The position numbers and the translations under genes were made by a program. From Streptomyces spinoverrucosus (GTDB taxonomy: Bacteria > Actinomycetota > Actinomycetes > Streptomycetales > Streptomycetaceae), in the NCBI RefSeq assembly GCF_015712165.1, contig NZ_JADPZX010000001.1:7645501-7709500 (forward strand): a DNA stretch of 64,000 bases, in the 5' to 3' direction. The notes under the pieces were generated by a model that saw nothing but the letters and a program-made list of their open reading frames with translations, searched no databases and was not told where the DNA came from. Each line of letters begins with the position of its first letter. The stretch's first letter is position 1. This document shows, one piece after another, positions 1 to 9,713 of the stretch.

Positions 1-40
1 ATACGGCGGTGACGTACCCCGTCAGTCCTGGGCGTCGACC

Positions 41-1996
41 TCACCCCGTGTGCACCCGCGGCCGGCGGGTCACGTCAGGTTCGGCCGAGCGGAGCACCTC
101 TCGGGTGACCGGGGCGATCTCGCCCTGGCCGAAGAGGAAGAAGCGCAGGAAGTTGGCGAAGGGGTCGCCCTCGGTCCACTCGAAGTAGATGTGCGGAATG
201 CGGTCGGTGGTGTCGCGGACGTGCAGGAGCAGGGCGGCCAGGGCGTTGGGGATCGAGGAGGACTCCAGGGTCAGGACGCGGTAGCGGTTGTGCAGGACCT
301 CGCCGTGGACCGTCACGCCGGCCTCGAACTCGGACGGGTCGGTCACCGTCACCTCGACGAACACGAAGTCCTCCGAGCCGGCGACCTCATTGTCCTGGCG
401 GATCTGCTCGATCTTGTCGCGGTACTCGGCGATGTCGCGGCTGTCGGGCTCGTTCGCGATGAACCGGATCTTGCGGCTGGCGATGTCCCGGACGAACCGT
501 TCCGCCATGGGGTCCAGCGTCACGCTGGTGACCCGGAGTTCGAAGGCGCGCGCCAGCCGGGACGCCAGGGAGAGGATCATGATGCCCGCGATGAAGCAGG
601 CGCCGATCTTCACACCGTCGGGGCGCTCGATGACGTTCGCGACCGTGGTGTAGACGAAGACCGCCGAGATCACCCCGAAGGCGACGGTCCAGTTCCGCTG
701 TCCGGCCTTGCGCGCGGCGATGGTCACCGCGATCGCGGCGGAGCTGATCAGCACCAGCACACCGGTGGCGTACGCGCCGCCCTGCGCGTTGACGTCGGCG
801 TCGAAGATCCAGGTGACCAGGAAGGCGACCAGGGTGAAGACGACGACCATCGGGCGGACCGCCCGCGCCCAGTGCGGGGCCATGCCGTAGCGCGGCAGGT
901 ATCGGGGCATCAGGTTGAGCAGGCCCGCCATCGCGGAGGCGCCGGCGAACCACAGGATGGCGATGGTCGAGACGTCGTACACCGTGCCGAAGGCGTTGCC
1001 GAGGTACTCGTGCGCCAGATACGCCAGCGCGCGGCCGTTGGCCTGGCCGCCCTCCTCGAACTCGTCCGCCGGGATGAGCAGGGTGGTGATGAAGCTGGTG
1101 CTGATCAGGAAGCAGCTCATGATCAGGGCCGCGGTGGTGAGCAGCTTCTTGGCGCCGAGGATCCGGCCCTTGGGGTGCTCCTCGGTGTCACCGAGCTCTC
1201 CCTTGACGTGGGGCATCACGGCGACGCCGGTCTCGAAGCCGGAGAGGCCGAGGGCGAGTTTCGGAAACACGATCAGGGCCACGCCGATCATCACGAAGAT
1301 GTTGCCGTGGTCGGTGGTCAGGGCGTGGGACCAGTCGGTGACGACGTGGCCCTCGGTGGCGATGTGCCAGAGGCCGACCGCGACCACTACGGCGTTCAGG
1401 GCGAGGTAGCTCGCCACGAGGGCCACCGCGACGCCGATCGCCTCCAGGAAGCCCTTGAGGAACACCGCGCCGAGCAGGGCGATGAGCACCATGGTGATCA
1501 GCAGTTGCTGGTCGTGCAGGGCCTCGTTCAGGTGCGGGTTCTCGACCAGGTGGGTGGAGGCGTCCGCGGCCGAGAGCGTGATGGTGATGAGGAAGTCGGT
1601 GGCGGCGAAGCCGAGCAGGGTGAGGACGAACAGCTTGCCCTTCCAGAAGGTGAGCAAACGTTCCAGCATCGCGATCGAGCCCTGGCCGTGCGGGCTCTCC
1701 TCGGCGACTCTGCGGTAGACGGGCAGGGCGCCCGCCAGGGTGACGATCACGAGCACGACGGTCGCGACGGGCGAGAGCAGACCGGCGGCGAGGGCGGCGA
1801 TGCCGGGCTGGTAGCCGAGGGTGGAGAAGTAGTCGACGCCGGTCAGGCACATCACGCGGTACCAGGGCTGGCCCTGATGTGCGGGCGCCGGTGCGGCGTG
1901 CGGCCCAGGGAGGCCGCCGGCCTTGCCCATGTCGGACAGCCCCTCCAGCATCCAGGCGCGCAGGCGACTGGGCGCGGACTGTTCGGTCGGGGCCAT
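41..1996 (-). CDS. APC-superfamily permease with soluble C-terminal domain
   Basis: A 651-residue inner-membrane permease. The first roughly 45 residues are polar, then about 12 hydrophobic segments run to near residue 490 (starting around [20 protein letters not shown]), followed by a soluble tail of about 160 residues ending in a conserved-looking block ([15 protein letters not shown]). A membrane core plus cytosolic tail is the layout of K+ importers such as KimA, and a KimA-type gene and the kdp operon follow downstream, so a K+ or cation role is an inference from layout and context. An amino-acid substrate is equally allowed by the family. The ATG start is used because the protein begins with a plausible polar N-terminus. 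The upstream 240 bases hold GTCAA and TTAAG/GTAAG elements resembling those in front of kdp. Confidence 0.85.
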   Translation of the reverse strand: MAPTEQSAPSRLRAWMLEGLSDMGKAGGLPGPHAAPAPAHQGQPWYRVMCLTGVDYFSTLGYQPGIAALAAGLLSPVATVVLVIVTLAGALPVYRRVAEESPHGQGSIAMLERLLTFWKGKLFVLTLLGFAATDFLITITLSAADASTHLVENPHLNEALHDQQLLITMVLIALLGAVFLKGFLEAIGVAVALVASYLALNAVVVAVGLWHIATEGHVVTDWSHALTTDHGNIFVMIGVALIVFPKLALGLSGFETGVAVMPHVKGELGDTEEHPKGRILGAKKLLTTAALIMSCFLISTSFITTLLIPADEFEEGGQANGRALAYLAHEYLGNAFGTVYDVSTIAILWFAGASAMAGLLNLMPRYLPRYGMAPHWARAVRPMVVVFTLVAFLVTWIFDADVNAQGGAYATGVLVLISSAAIAVTIAARKAGQRNWTVAFGVISAVFVYTTVANVIERPDGVKIGACFIAGIMILSLASRLARAFELRVTSVTLDPMAERFVRDIASRKIRFIANEPDSRDIAEYRDKIEQIRQDNEVAGSEDFVFVEVTVTDPSEFEAGVTVHGEVLHNRYRVLTLESSSIPNALAALLLHVRDTTDRIPHIYFEWTEGDPFANFLRFFLFGQGEIAPVTREVLRSAEPDVTRRPRVHTG

Positions 1997-2236
1997 CGGC
2001 GTGCTCCTGATGTACGGATCGGCGTGCGTTTCCGGCCATCACGCGGACGGAGCCCTCAGCGTAAGCGGAGAGTGACGCTTGGGCCCGCGGTCGCGGGGGC
2101 GTGCGGCGTCAAGCTTGCGTTAAGAGTGGCCGGTGAAACGTGGGCCGCGCATCGAGAGCGCAGTTGCCGGATCGACTCCGACGCAGATGGGCTGTATGGG
2201 GATCAGGGAAGCGGAGCCGCCCGCTCCATGGTCTGC

Positions 2237-2776
2237 CTACTCCAGCCCCGACACCTTGAACACCGTCCGTGCCGTCTCGCAGTCGATCCGCTTCGACACG
2301 CGCCGTAGCGCGGTCGCCCCGCACAGCAGTGACCCGCACGCCTCCGAGCGGTGGGCGTCCTCGTCGAGACGGTGCCACAGTGCGGGGTTGTCGATGAGGA
2401 CCCGTGGGTCGATCTCGACGCGCTCGCCGAACGCGTCGCGCAACACCAGCCGTTGGGCGACGCCGTCCAGGCAGCGCACCGAGACGAGCAGGTCGGTGCG
2501 CACGGTCCGGGTGCGCAGCAGCGAGCGCGACTCCAGCCAGCCCGTGCCCGCCGAGACGCGGGGCGGGCTGAGCACCGCGAAGAGCAGCGCCGCGAGGGTG
2601 CACCAGAGGCCGGCCCGCCACGGCGCGAGCGTGCCGGCGGCCCAGTCGATGACGAGGAGCAGGGCGAGGAGTACGGCCGCGCAGCGGACCGCGCTGTACA
2701 GGTCCCGTGCCCAGCGGCGGTCGTACGCCTCGGTGTCGAAGTGCCGTTCGGGTGCGCGGGAGAGTCCGTGTCGCAC
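2237..2776 (-). CDS. small two-TM membrane protein, unknown function
   Basis: A 179-residue protein with two hydrophobic segments near residues 28-47 and 52-70 (CAAVLLALLLVIDWAAG, then WCTLAALLFAVLS), followed by a soluble C-terminal half. I do not recognise a named domain. The C-terminal half (LLVSVRCLDGVAQRLVLRD, then DPRVLIDNPALWHRL) reads like a short beta-rich domain, and several Cys residues occur late in the protein. It starts with GTG. It lies between two transporter genes of the potassium cluster, on the same strand as the first permease but 240 bases away from it, so it is probably transcribed separately. The region upstream of it is shared with the divergent KimA-type gene. Confidence 0.7.
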   Translation of the reverse strand: MRHGLSRAPERHFDTEAYDRRWARDLYSAVRCAAVLLALLLVIDWAAGTLAPWRAGLWCTLAALLFAVLSPPRVSAGTGWLESRSLLRTRTVRTDLLVSVRCLDGVAQRLVLRDAFGERVEIDPRVLIDNPALWHRLDEDAHRSEACGSLLCGATALRRVSKRIDCETARTVFKVSGLE

Positions 2777-3080
2777 GTCGTCGGGGGTTCCATGCCGTCG
2801 ACGCTAGGGACGGACCGAGGGGGGACGACCCCGCTTGACGGGACCCATACGAGCGCTCGGTTGTTTCTTGACGCACGCACAGCACGGCGGCCCGGAGGTG
2901 TCCTTCGCAACCCGCCTCAAAAGCGCCGTACCCGCCTCAAAACCGCGCCAGGACCGGCCGGTTCCGTGCGAAGAAGGCGCAAGGAACCGTCGAGGACGGC
3001 CGGATCCGGACACAACCAGGGTGCACCGCGTGGGCCCCGCCCCACGCGGCCTGTCACACCGTACGAAGGAGCGCCCACCC
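2777..3080. other. divergent intergenic region of the K+ cluster
   Basis: Gene-free stretch between the small membrane protein and the KimA-type gene. It contains a 13-bp direct repeat (ACCCGCCTCAAAA, at 2910-2922 and 2930-2942) whose copies start exactly 20 bp apart, a TTGACG element near 2868 and a Shine-Dalgarno (GAAGGA) just before the KimA ATG. I looked for a c-di-AMP (ydaO) riboswitch, which controls kimA in Bacillus, and did not find its conserved core. Confidence 0.5.
2910..2942. repeat. 13-bp direct repeat upstream of the KimA-type gene
   Basis: Two exact copies of ACCCGCCTCAAAA begin at 2910 and 2930, two helical turns apart, about 140 bases before the KimA-type start codon. Spacing and position suit a protein-binding site, but no regulator can be named from sequence alone. 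Confidence 0.6.
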
Positions 3081-4922
3081 ATGTCCGTACTGACCGCCGA
3101 ACCGGGTGCCGCACCCTCCGGTGAGGAGCCGCCCGATACCGGTGAGCGGCATCGCCTCACCGCCGTCACCGGCCTGGCCGCGCTGTCGCTGGACGCGATG
3201 GCGTCGGTGGCGTACGGGCCCGAGGCGATCGTGCTCGTCCTGGCCGCCGCCGGTGCGCACGACCTCGGCTTCACCCTGCCGGTCACGCTGGCCATCGCGG
3301 GTCTGCTGGCGGTGCTGGTCGCCTCGTACCGCCAGGTGATCGCGGCCTTCCCGGACGGCGGTGGTTCGTACGCCGTCGCCAAGCGGCACCTGGGCGCGCG
3401 CACCAGCCTGGTGGCCGCGGCCTCCCTCGTCCTGGACTACGTCCTCAACGTCGCCGTCGCCGTCACCGCCGGTGTCGCCGCCCTGACCTCCGCCTTCCCC
3501 GCGCTCTACGACGACCGGTTGTGGCTGTGTCTGGCCGTGCTCGTGCTGATCACGGCGGTGAACCTGCGCGGGATCGTGGAGTCGGCGAAGGCGTTCATCG
3601 TGCCGACCGTCGTGTTCGTCGGGTCGATCTTCGTGCTGATCGGCGTGGGCCTGTTCCGGTCCGAGCCGGTGAGCACGGTGACCGCGCAGGGCCACGTCTC
3701 GGTGCTGGCCGACAACGCCACCACCGTGGGCGCCCTACTGCTCCTCAAGGCCTTCGCCTCCGGATGCAGCGCGCTGACCGGTGTCGAGGCCATCGCCAAC
3801 GCCGTCCCCTCCTTCCGGGTCCCGCGCGTCAGGCGCGCCCAGCGCGCCGAGGTCGCCCTGGGCGCCGTGCTCGGTGTGATGCTGATCGGCCTGTCGGTGC
3901 TGATCTCCCGCTTCCACCTCCAGCCGGTCGACGGCGTCACCGTCCTCGCCCAGCTCGCGGACGCGTCCCTCGGCCACAACTGGGCGTTCTACGTCATCCA
4001 GTTCGCGACGATGATCCTGCTGGCCCTCTCCGCGAACACCTCCTTCGGCGGCCTTCCCGTCCTGCTGAAGCTGCTCGCCCGCGACGACTACCTGCCGCAC
4101 GTCTTCGCCCTCAAGGCCGACCGCCAGGTCCACCGGCACGGCGTCCTCGCCCTCGCCCTGGTCTCCGCCGCGCTGCTGGTCTTCTCCGGCGGTGAAACCA
4201 ACACGCTCGTGCCGCTGTTCGCGATCGGTGTCTGCGTCGGCTTCACCATCGCCCAGGTCGGCATGGTCAGGCACTGGCGGCTCTCAAAGGCTCCTCGCCG
4301 GCGGTCCAAGGCGGTGCTCAACGGCTTCGGCGGAGTGCTGACCGGCGTCTCGGCCGTCGTGGTCACCGCGACCAAGTTCGAAGAGGGCGCCTGGCTGATC
4401 GTGGTCGCCCTGCCGCTGCTGGTCGTGGCGTTCCGGACCGTGCACCGCGCCTACGTCCGGATCGGCGAGCGGCTCGGCCTCGGCCGCGTACCCGAGGCAC
4501 CGCACCGCGACCGCTCGGTCGTGATCGTGCCGGTCTCCTCCCTGTCCCGGCTCACCTCCCAGGCGCTGACGGCCGCAACCTCCCTCGGCGACGAGGTCCG
4601 CGCGGTCACCGTCTGCTACCCCGATCCCGAGGACCGGGCCCAGCTGCACGCCCTGGAGCGCGCCTGGGCCGAGTGGGACCCCGGGGTGCCGCTGGTCACG
4701 CTGACCTCCGAGCGCCGCACGCTGGGCCGTCCGATCGCCGCGTACGTCCGCCGGGTCACGGCCGCGGAGCCGGGCACGCAGATCACCGTGCTCATCCCGG
4801 AGGCCGAACCGGAGCGGCTCTGGCAGCGGCTGCTGCAGAACCAGCGGGGTGCCGTCGTCGCGCACGCCGTGCGGCGGCAGACCGACGCGGTGATCTGCCG
4901 CCTGCGGTTCCGACTGAGCTGA
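3081..4922 (+). CDS. kimA: KimA-type potassium importer (APC superfamily)
   Basis: A 613-residue permease that closely follows, from memory, the Bacillus subtilis KimA/YdaO pattern: LSLDAMASVAYGPE near the N-terminus, YRQVIAAFPDGGGSY, and LLLKAFASGCSALTGVEAI in the middle. About 12 membrane segments are followed from around residue 470 by a soluble domain starting RSVVIVPVSSLSRL, matching the KimA cytosolic domain. KimA is a proton-coupled high-affinity K+ importer inhibited by c-di-AMP. The ATG at 3081 was chosen because GAAGGA precedes it and because the upstream codons of the open frame are not conserved in character. It sits directly before the kdp operon on the same strand, with a 141-base gap that carries paired repeats. 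K+ transport is inferred from similarity and neighbours. Confidence 0.88.
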   Translation: MSVLTAEPGAAPSGEEPPDTGERHRLTAVTGLAALSLDAMASVAYGPEAIVLVLAAAGAHDLGFTLPVTLAIAGLLAVLVASYRQVIAAFPDGGGSYAVAKRHLGARTSLVAAASLVLDYVLNVAVAVTAGVAALTSAFPALYDDRLWLCLAVLVLITAVNLRGIVESAKAFIVPTVVFVGSIFVLIGVGLFRSEPVSTVTAQGHVSVLADNATTVGALLLLKAFASGCSALTGVEAIANAVPSFRVPRVRRAQRAEVALGAVLGVMLIGLSVLISRFHLQPVDGVTVLAQLADASLGHNWAFYVIQFATMILLALSANTSFGGLPVLLKLLARDDYLPHVFALKADRQVHRHGVLALALVSAALLVFSGGETNTLVPLFAIGVCVGFTIAQVGMVRHWRLSKAPRRRSKAVLNGFGGVLTGVSAVVVTATKFEEGAWLIVVALPLLVVAFRTVHRAYVRIGERLGLGRVPEAPHRDRSVVIVPVSSLSRLTSQALTAATSLGDEVRAVTVCYPDPEDRAQLHALERAWAEWDPGVPLVTLTSERRTLGRPIAAYVRRVTAAEPGTQITVLIPEAEPERLWQRLLQNQRGAVVAHAVRRQTDAVICRLRFRLS

Positions 4923-4936
4923 CGTCCGAGGGTCGC

Positions 4937-4985
4937 CGTAAGAGACCCGTCAAAGCCGCGCAGTGCCCCGTAAGGGAGCCGTCAA
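4937..4985. promoter_or_regulatory. paired 17-bp direct repeat upstream of kdp (candidate KdpE sites)
   Basis: CGTAAGAGACCCGTCAA (4937-4953) and CGTAAGGGAGCCGTCAA (4969-4985) match at 15 of 17 positions and start 32 bp apart, three helical turns. They lie 80-127 bases before the first small kdp reading frame, where a response-regulator site would be expected. OmpR-type regulators such as KdpE bind tandem direct repeats. Assignment to KdpE is inferred. Confidence 0.6.
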
Positions 4986-5063
4986 CGACGGTCGAATCCG
5001 GCCACAGACGCGGTTTCCTCTAACCGTCCTTGTCCAACCGAACCTCGACTCCAGGAGCTCACG

Positions 5064-5147
5064 ATGGCCGATCTGGCCTTCGTCGTCACCACGATCGCGC
5101 TCTTCGCGCTGGTGGCCCTCGTCGCCAAGGGGGTGACGAAGCTGTGA
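5064..5147 (+). CDS. 27-residue single-TM peptide ahead of kdpF
   Basis: A 27-residue frame starting with ATG after an AGGAG Shine-Dalgarno. It is almost wholly hydrophobic up to residue 19 (MADLAFVVTTIALFALVALV) and ends in a short basic tail (AKGVTKL). Its stop overlaps the kdpF start as GTGA, which implies translational coupling. It resembles KdpF in size and topology but not in sequence, so it could be a second accessory subunit of the Kdp pump or a coupling leader. Such tiny frames are usually missed by gene finders. Confidence 0.65.
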   Translation: MADLAFVVTTIALFALVALVAKGVTKL

Positions 5148-5233
5148 CCGCCGAAAACGTCGTCGGCCTGGTCGTGGCCGTCGCCCTGCTGGGCTATCTC
5201 GTCCTCGCCCTGATCTTCCCGGAGAGGTTCTGA
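5144..5233 (+). CDS. kdpF: KdpF, small subunit of the Kdp K+-ATPase
   Basis: A 29-residue peptide with one membrane helix ([20 protein letters not shown]) ending FPERF, the typical KdpF size and ending. KdpF is the lipid-like stabilising subunit of the KdpFABC K+-translocating P-type ATPase. The GTG start overlaps the stop of the 27-residue frame before it, and kdpA begins 7 bases after its stop, so it is embedded in the operon. A frame reaching back to 5030 exists but is not credible as the true start. Confidence 0.85.
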   Translation: MTAENVVGLVVAVALLGYLVLALIFPERF

Positions 5234-5240
5234 GCACAGC

Positions 5241-6905
5241 ATGGGTCCCGTACTGGCAGGCGTCCTCCAGCTGATCGCCCTCATGGGCGCGCTGGCGATC
5301 GCCTACGTCCCCCTTGGCAACTACATGGCCAAGGTCTACTCCTCCGAACGGCACTGGCGTGTCGAGCGGTGGATCTACAAGGGCATCGGCGCCAACCCCG
5401 ACACCGAGATGCGCTGGACCGCGTATCTGCGCGGCGTCCTCGCCTTCTCGGCGGTCGGCGTCCTCTTCCTCTACCTGCTCCAGCGGCTCCAGGGCGTGCT
5501 GCCCGGCTCGCTCGGCTTCGCCTCGATCGACCCGGACCAGGCGTTCAACACCGCCGTGTCCTTCGTCACCAACACCAACTGGCAGTCGTACTACGGCGAG
5601 CAGGCCATGGGCCACATCGTGCAGACGGCCGGTCTGGCGGTGCAGAACTTCGTCTCCGCCGCCGTCGGCATGGCGGTCGCGGTCGCGCTCGTACGGGGGT
5701 TCGCCCGGTCCCGCAGCGGCGAACTGGGCAACTTCTGGGCGGACATGGTCCGCGGTGTCACCCGTGTCCTGCTGCCCTTGGCGTTCGTCGCCGCGATCGT
5801 GCTGGTCTCCGCCGGCGCCATCCAGAACTTCTCCGGCATCCACGAGGTCGGTCAGTTCATGGGCGGTTCGCAGCAGTGGAACGGCGGTGCGGTCGCCTCG
5901 CAGGAGGCCATCAAGGAGCTGGGCACCAACGGTGGCGGCTACTTCAACGCCAACTCCTCCCACCCCTTCGAGAACCCGACGCCGTTCACCAACCTGTTCG
6001 AGATCTTCCTGCTTCTGGTGATTCCGTTCTCGCTGACCCGCACCTTCGGTGTGATGGTCGGCTCGGTGAAGCAGGGCTACGCGATCCTCGCGACCATGGC
6101 CACCATCTGGGTCGCCTTCATCGGCCTGATGTGGTGGACCGAGTTCGCGCACCGCGCCCCGGCCTATGAGATCGCCGGGGCCTCGATGGAGGGCAAGGAG
6201 GTCCGCTTCGGCATCGGCGCCTCGTCGATCTTCGCGGTGTCGACCACCCTGACCTCCACCGGAGCCGTGGACTCCTTCCACTCCTCCTACACCGGCCTCG
6301 GCGGCGGCATCACCATGCTCGGCATGATGCTGGGCGAGATCGCGCCCGGCGGTGTCGGCTCCGGCCTCTACGGCATCCTGATCATGGCGATCATCGCGGT
6401 GTTCATCGCCGGTCTGATGGTCGGCCGGACGCCCGAGTACCTGGGCAAGAAGATCGGCACCCGCGAGATCAAACTGGCGGCCTGCTACATCCTCGTCACC
6501 CCGGCCCTGGTCCTCGTCCTCACCGCCTTCGCGATGGCGCTGCCGACCCCGGCGAACTCCATGACCAACAGCGGGGCGCACGGGTTCTCCGAGATCCTTT
6601 ACGCCTACACCTCCGCCTCGAACAACAACGGCTCGGCCTTCGCCGGCCTGAACGCGGACACGCAGTGGTTCAACAGCACCCTCGGCATCGCGATGCTGCT
6701 CGGCCGGTTCGTGCCGATGGTGTTCGTGCTGGCGCTGGCCGGCTCGCTCGGCGAGCAGAAGCCGGTGCCGGTCACCGCGGGCACCCTGCGCACCGAGAAG
6801 CCGCTGTTCACCGGACTGCTGGTGGGCGCCATCCTGATCATCACCGGTCTGACGTACTTCCCGGCGCTCGCGCTCGGGCCGCTGGCCGAAGGGCTGGCGT
6901 CATGA
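5241..6905 (+). CDS. kdpA: KdpA, K+-binding channel subunit
   Basis: A 554-residue membrane protein, the usual KdpA length, with about 10 hydrophobic segments. The four pore-loop signatures that line the selectivity filter are visible: [12 protein letters not shown] near residue 110, [19 protein letters not shown] near 228, [19 protein letters not shown] around residue 335, and [11 protein letters not shown] around residue 458. KdpA selects K+ and passes it toward KdpB. It starts with ATG shortly after kdpF and its stop overlaps the kdpB start (ATGA), so translation is coupled. No defects are seen. Confidence 0.97.
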   Translation: MGPVLAGVLQLIALMGALAIAYVPLGNYMAKVYSSERHWRVERWIYKGIGANPDTEMRWTAYLRGVLAFSAVGVLFLYLLQRLQGVLPGSLGFASIDPDQAFNTAVSFVTNTNWQSYYGEQAMGHIVQTAGLAVQNFVSAAVGMAVAVALVRGFARSRSGELGNFWADMVRGVTRVLLPLAFVAAIVLVSAGAIQNFSGIHEVGQFMGGSQQWNGGAVASQEAIKELGTNGGGYFNANSSHPFENPTPFTNLFEIFLLLVIPFSLTRTFGVMVGSVKQGYAILATMATIWVAFIGLMWWTEFAHRAPAYEIAGASMEGKEVRFGIGASSIFAVSTTLTSTGAVDSFHSSYTGLGGGITMLGMMLGEIAPGGVGSGLYGILIMAIIAVFIAGLMVGRTPEYLGKKIGTREIKLAACYILVTPALVLVLTAFAMALPTPANSMTNSGAHGFSEILYAYTSASNNNGSAFAGLNADTQWFNSTLGIAMLLGRFVPMVFVLALAGSLGEQKPVPVTAGTLRTEKPLFTGLLVGAILIITGLTYFPALALGPLAEGLAS

Positions 6906-9025
6906 CCACTCGTACCGCGAACCAAGAGGACTCCATGTCCACAGCCACTCCGACCCGGGCGCCGCACAGCGACGTACCCACCGGGCACAAGACCCCCGAA
7001 AGCCGAGTCGGCGCGGGCCTGTTCGATCCCAAGCAGCTGGTCAGGTCGTTGCCGGACGCGTTTCGCAAGCTGGACCCGCGGGTGATGGTCAAGTCGCCCG
7101 TGATGTTCGTCGTGCTGGTCGGGTCCGTGCTGACCACCGTGTTCGCCTTCACGGACCCGACCGACTGGTTCGGCTGGACGATCAGCGCCTGGCTCTGGCT
7201 GACCGTGATCTTCGCCAATCTGGCGGAGGCGGTCGCCGAGGGCCGCGGCAAGGCGCAGGCGGACACCCTGCGCAAGGCCAAGACGGACTCCGTGGCGCGC
7301 AAGGTCGACGGGACCGTGGTGCCGGGCACCGAGCTGAAGATCGGCGACCTGGTCGTCTGCGAGGCCGGGGACGTCATCCCCGGTGACGGTGACGTCGTCG
7401 AGGGTGTCGCCTCGGTCGACGAGTCGGCCATCACCGGCGAGTCGGCGCCGGTCATCCGTGAGTCCGGCGGCGACCGCAGCGCGGTCACCGGCGGTACGAA
7501 GGTGCTCTCCGACCGGATCGTCATCAAGATCACGACGAAGCCGGGCGAGACCTTCATCGACCGGATGATCGGCCTGGTCGAGGGCGCGGCACGGCAGAAG
7601 ACGCCGAACGAGATCGCGCTGAACATCCTGCTCGCCTCGCTGACGATCGTCTTCCTGCTCGCGGTGGCGACCCTGCCGCCGTTCGCGGACTACGCGGGCA
7701 CCCACCTGACGATGGTCGTGCTGGTCGCCCTGCTGGTCTGCCTCATCCCGACCACCATCGGCGCCCTGCTCTCCGCGATCGGCATCGCCGGCATGGACCG
7801 GCTGGTGCAGCGCAACGTGCTCGCCATGTCGGGCCGCGCGGTCGAGGCCGCCGGTGACGTCTCCACGCTGCTGCTCGACAAGACCGGCACCATCACGCTG
7901 GGCAACCGGCAGGCGTCGGAGTTCGTGCCGGTGCGCGGCACCACCGAGGCCGAGGTCGCGGACGCCGCCCAGCTGTCGTCGCTGGCCGACGAGACGCCCG
8001 AGGGCCGCTCCGTCGTCGTACTGGCGAAGGAGAAGTACGGACTGCGCGAGCGGCACCAGGGCGAGCTCACGGGCGCCGAGTGGATCGAGTTCACCGCCCA
8101 GACCCGGATGTCGGGCGTGGACGTCGACGGACGACGGATCCGCAAGGGCGCGGCCGGTTCCGTGATCGCCTGGGTCGAGGAGCGCGGCGGCGAGATCGCC
8201 GAGGACGCGGACCGGCTCGCCAACCGGATCTCCGAGGCGGGCGGTACGCCGCTCCTGGTCGCCGTCGAGGACGGCGCCGGGGCCCGGATCCTGGGCGTCA
8301 TCCACCTGAAGGACGTCGTCAAGGACGGCATGCGCGAACGGTTCGACGAGCTGCGCCGCATGGGCATCAAGACCGTCATGATCACCGGCGACAACCCGCT
8401 CACCGCCAAGGCGATCGCCGAGGAGGCCGGCGTCGACGACTTCCTCGCGGAGGCGACTCCCGAGGACAAGATGGCGCTGATCAAGCGGGAGCAGGCCGGC
8501 GGCAAGCTGGTCGCGATGACCGGCGACGGCACGAACGACGCCCCCGCGCTGGCGCAGGCGGACGTCGGCGTGGCGATGAACACGGGCACGTCGGCCGCCA
8601 AGGAGGCCGGCAACATGGTCGACCTCGACTCCAACCCGACCAAGCTCATCGAGATCGTCGAGATCGGCAAGCAGTTGCTGATCACACGCGGTGCGCTGAC
8701 CACGTTCTCCATCGCCAACGACGTCGCGAAGTACTTCGCGATCATCCCGGCGCTGTTCGCGGCCGTCTACCCGGGCCTGGACAAGCTGAACATCATGCAG
8801 CTGTCCTCGCCGGACTCCGCGATCCTCTCGGCCGTCATCTTCAACGCGCTGATCATCGTGGCGCTGGTGCCGCTGGCCCTGAGGGGCGTGCAGTACCGGC
8901 CGGTCAGCGCCGACCGGATGCTCCGCCGCAATCTCGGGATCTACGGCCTGGGCGGGCTGATAGCCCCGTTCATCGGCATCAAGATCATCGACATGCTCAT
9001 CTCGCTGATTCCCGGGATCGGGTGA
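6902..9025 (+). CDS. kdpB: KdpB, catalytic P-type ATPase subunit
   Basis: A 707-residue P-type ATPase. The actuator motif TGES sits at residues 178-181, the phosphorylated aspartate is D326 in [10 protein letters not shown], and the hinge motif [10 protein letters not shown] starts near residue 541. Seven or so membrane segments flank these domains. KdpB hydrolyses ATP to drive K+ import through KdpA. The start at the ATGA overlap with kdpA is chosen; a second ATG 11 codons later (MSTATPT) follows an AGAGGA sequence and could be the true start. The low-complexity polar N-terminus is longer than in E. coli. kdpC follows 6 bases after the stop. Confidence 0.97.
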   Translation: MTTRTANQEDSMSTATPTRAPHSDVPTGHKTPESRVGAGLFDPKQLVRSLPDAFRKLDPRVMVKSPVMFVVLVGSVLTTVFAFTDPTDWFGWTISAWLWLTVIFANLAEAVAEGRGKAQADTLRKAKTDSVARKVDGTVVPGTELKIGDLVVCEAGDVIPGDGDVVEGVASVDESAITGESAPVIRESGGDRSAVTGGTKVLSDRIVIKITTKPGETFIDRMIGLVEGAARQKTPNEIALNILLASLTIVFLLAVATLPPFADYAGTHLTMVVLVALLVCLIPTTIGALLSAIGIAGMDRLVQRNVLAMSGRAVEAAGDVSTLLLDKTGTITLGNRQASEFVPVRGTTEAEVADAAQLSSLADETPEGRSVVVLAKEKYGLRERHQGELTGAEWIEFTAQTRMSGVDVDGRRIRKGAAGSVIAWVEERGGEIAEDADRLANRISEAGGTPLLVAVEDGAGARILGVIHLKDVVKDGMRERFDELRRMGIKTVMITGDNPLTAKAIAEEAGVDDFLAEATPEDKMALIKREQAGGKLVAMTGDGTNDAPALAQADVGVAMNTGTSAAKEAGNMVDLDSNPTKLIEIVEIGKQLLITRGALTTFSIANDVAKYFAIIPALFAAVYPGLDKLNIMQLSSPDSAILSAVIFNALIIVALVPLALRGVQYRPVSADRMLRRNLGIYGLGGLIAPFIGIKIIDMLISLIPGIG

Positions 9026-9031
9026 AGGACC

Positions 9032-9667
9032 ATGAACAACTCCTTTGTGAACACCGGCCGGTTGCTCGGGGCGGGTCTGCGGGCGCTGCTCGTGTTGACC
9101 GTGCTCACCGGCATCCTCTATCCGCTGGCCGTCACAGGCGTGGCCCAGGCGCTGTTCAACAACAAGGCGAACGGCTCGGAGGTCAGGGCGGACGGCCGGG
9201 TCGTCGGCTCCTCCCTGATCGGCCAACAGGGCTACAGCCTGGACTACTTCCAGTCCCGCCCCGCCAACGGACTGGGTGAGAACAGCGTCAACACCCAGTA
9301 CAAGCTGATCCTGTCGGGCGCGACGAACCGCTCCGGTGACAACGCCGAACTCATCCAGTGGGTCAAGGAGGCCAAGGCCAAGGTCATCAAGGACAACTCG
9401 ACGGCCGACTACAAGGTGAAGCCGTCCGACGTCCCCGCCGACGCGGTCCTTTCGTCCGCGTCCGGACTGGACCCGGACATCTCCCCGCAGTACGCCGACC
9501 TCCAGGTCCACCGGGTCGCGGAGCGCAACGGCCTCCCCGTCGCCGAGGTGCGGAAGCTGGTCGACGAGCACATCCAGGGCCGCACCCTCGGCTTCGTCGG
9601 CGAGCCCCGGGTGAACGTCCTCGAACTCAACATCGCGCTCAAGGAACTCGTGGCGAAGAGCGGCTGA
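9032..9667 (+). CDS. kdpC: KdpC, assembly subunit of the Kdp ATPase
   Basis: A 211-residue protein with one N-terminal membrane helix (LRALLVLTVLTGILYPLAVTG) and a periplasm-facing soluble domain with the family blocks VVGSSLIGQ, YFQSRPA, SSASGLDPDISP and GEPRVNVLELN. KdpC is needed for assembly and K+ affinity of the KdpFABC complex. It is 6 bases from kdpB in the same operon. The 46 bases to kdpE hold a GC-rich stretch but no clear terminator, so the regulators are likely co-transcribed. Confidence 0.96.
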   Translation: MNNSFVNTGRLLGAGLRALLVLTVLTGILYPLAVTGVAQALFNNKANGSEVRADGRVVGSSLIGQQGYSLDYFQSRPANGLGENSVNTQYKLILSGATNRSGDNAELIQWVKEAKAKVIKDNSTADYKVKPSDVPADAVLSSASGLDPDISPQYADLQVHRVAERNGLPVAEVRKLVDEHIQGRTLGFVGEPRVNVLELNIALKELVAKSG

Positions 9668-9713
9668 TGACGTTGTCCGGCTCCGGCGGCTCCTACGACT
9701 GGAAAGGCGCATT

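Noticed and set aside
50..2308. 752-codon plus-strand open frame opposite the first permease
   Set aside because: It is antisense to a gene with clear membrane-protein features; its product is a low-complexity Arg/Asp/Gly/Val mix caused by high GC.
2777..3080. c-di-AMP (ydaO) riboswitch before the KimA-type gene
   Set aside because: The conserved junction motifs of the class are not found by eye; a covariance search would be decisive.
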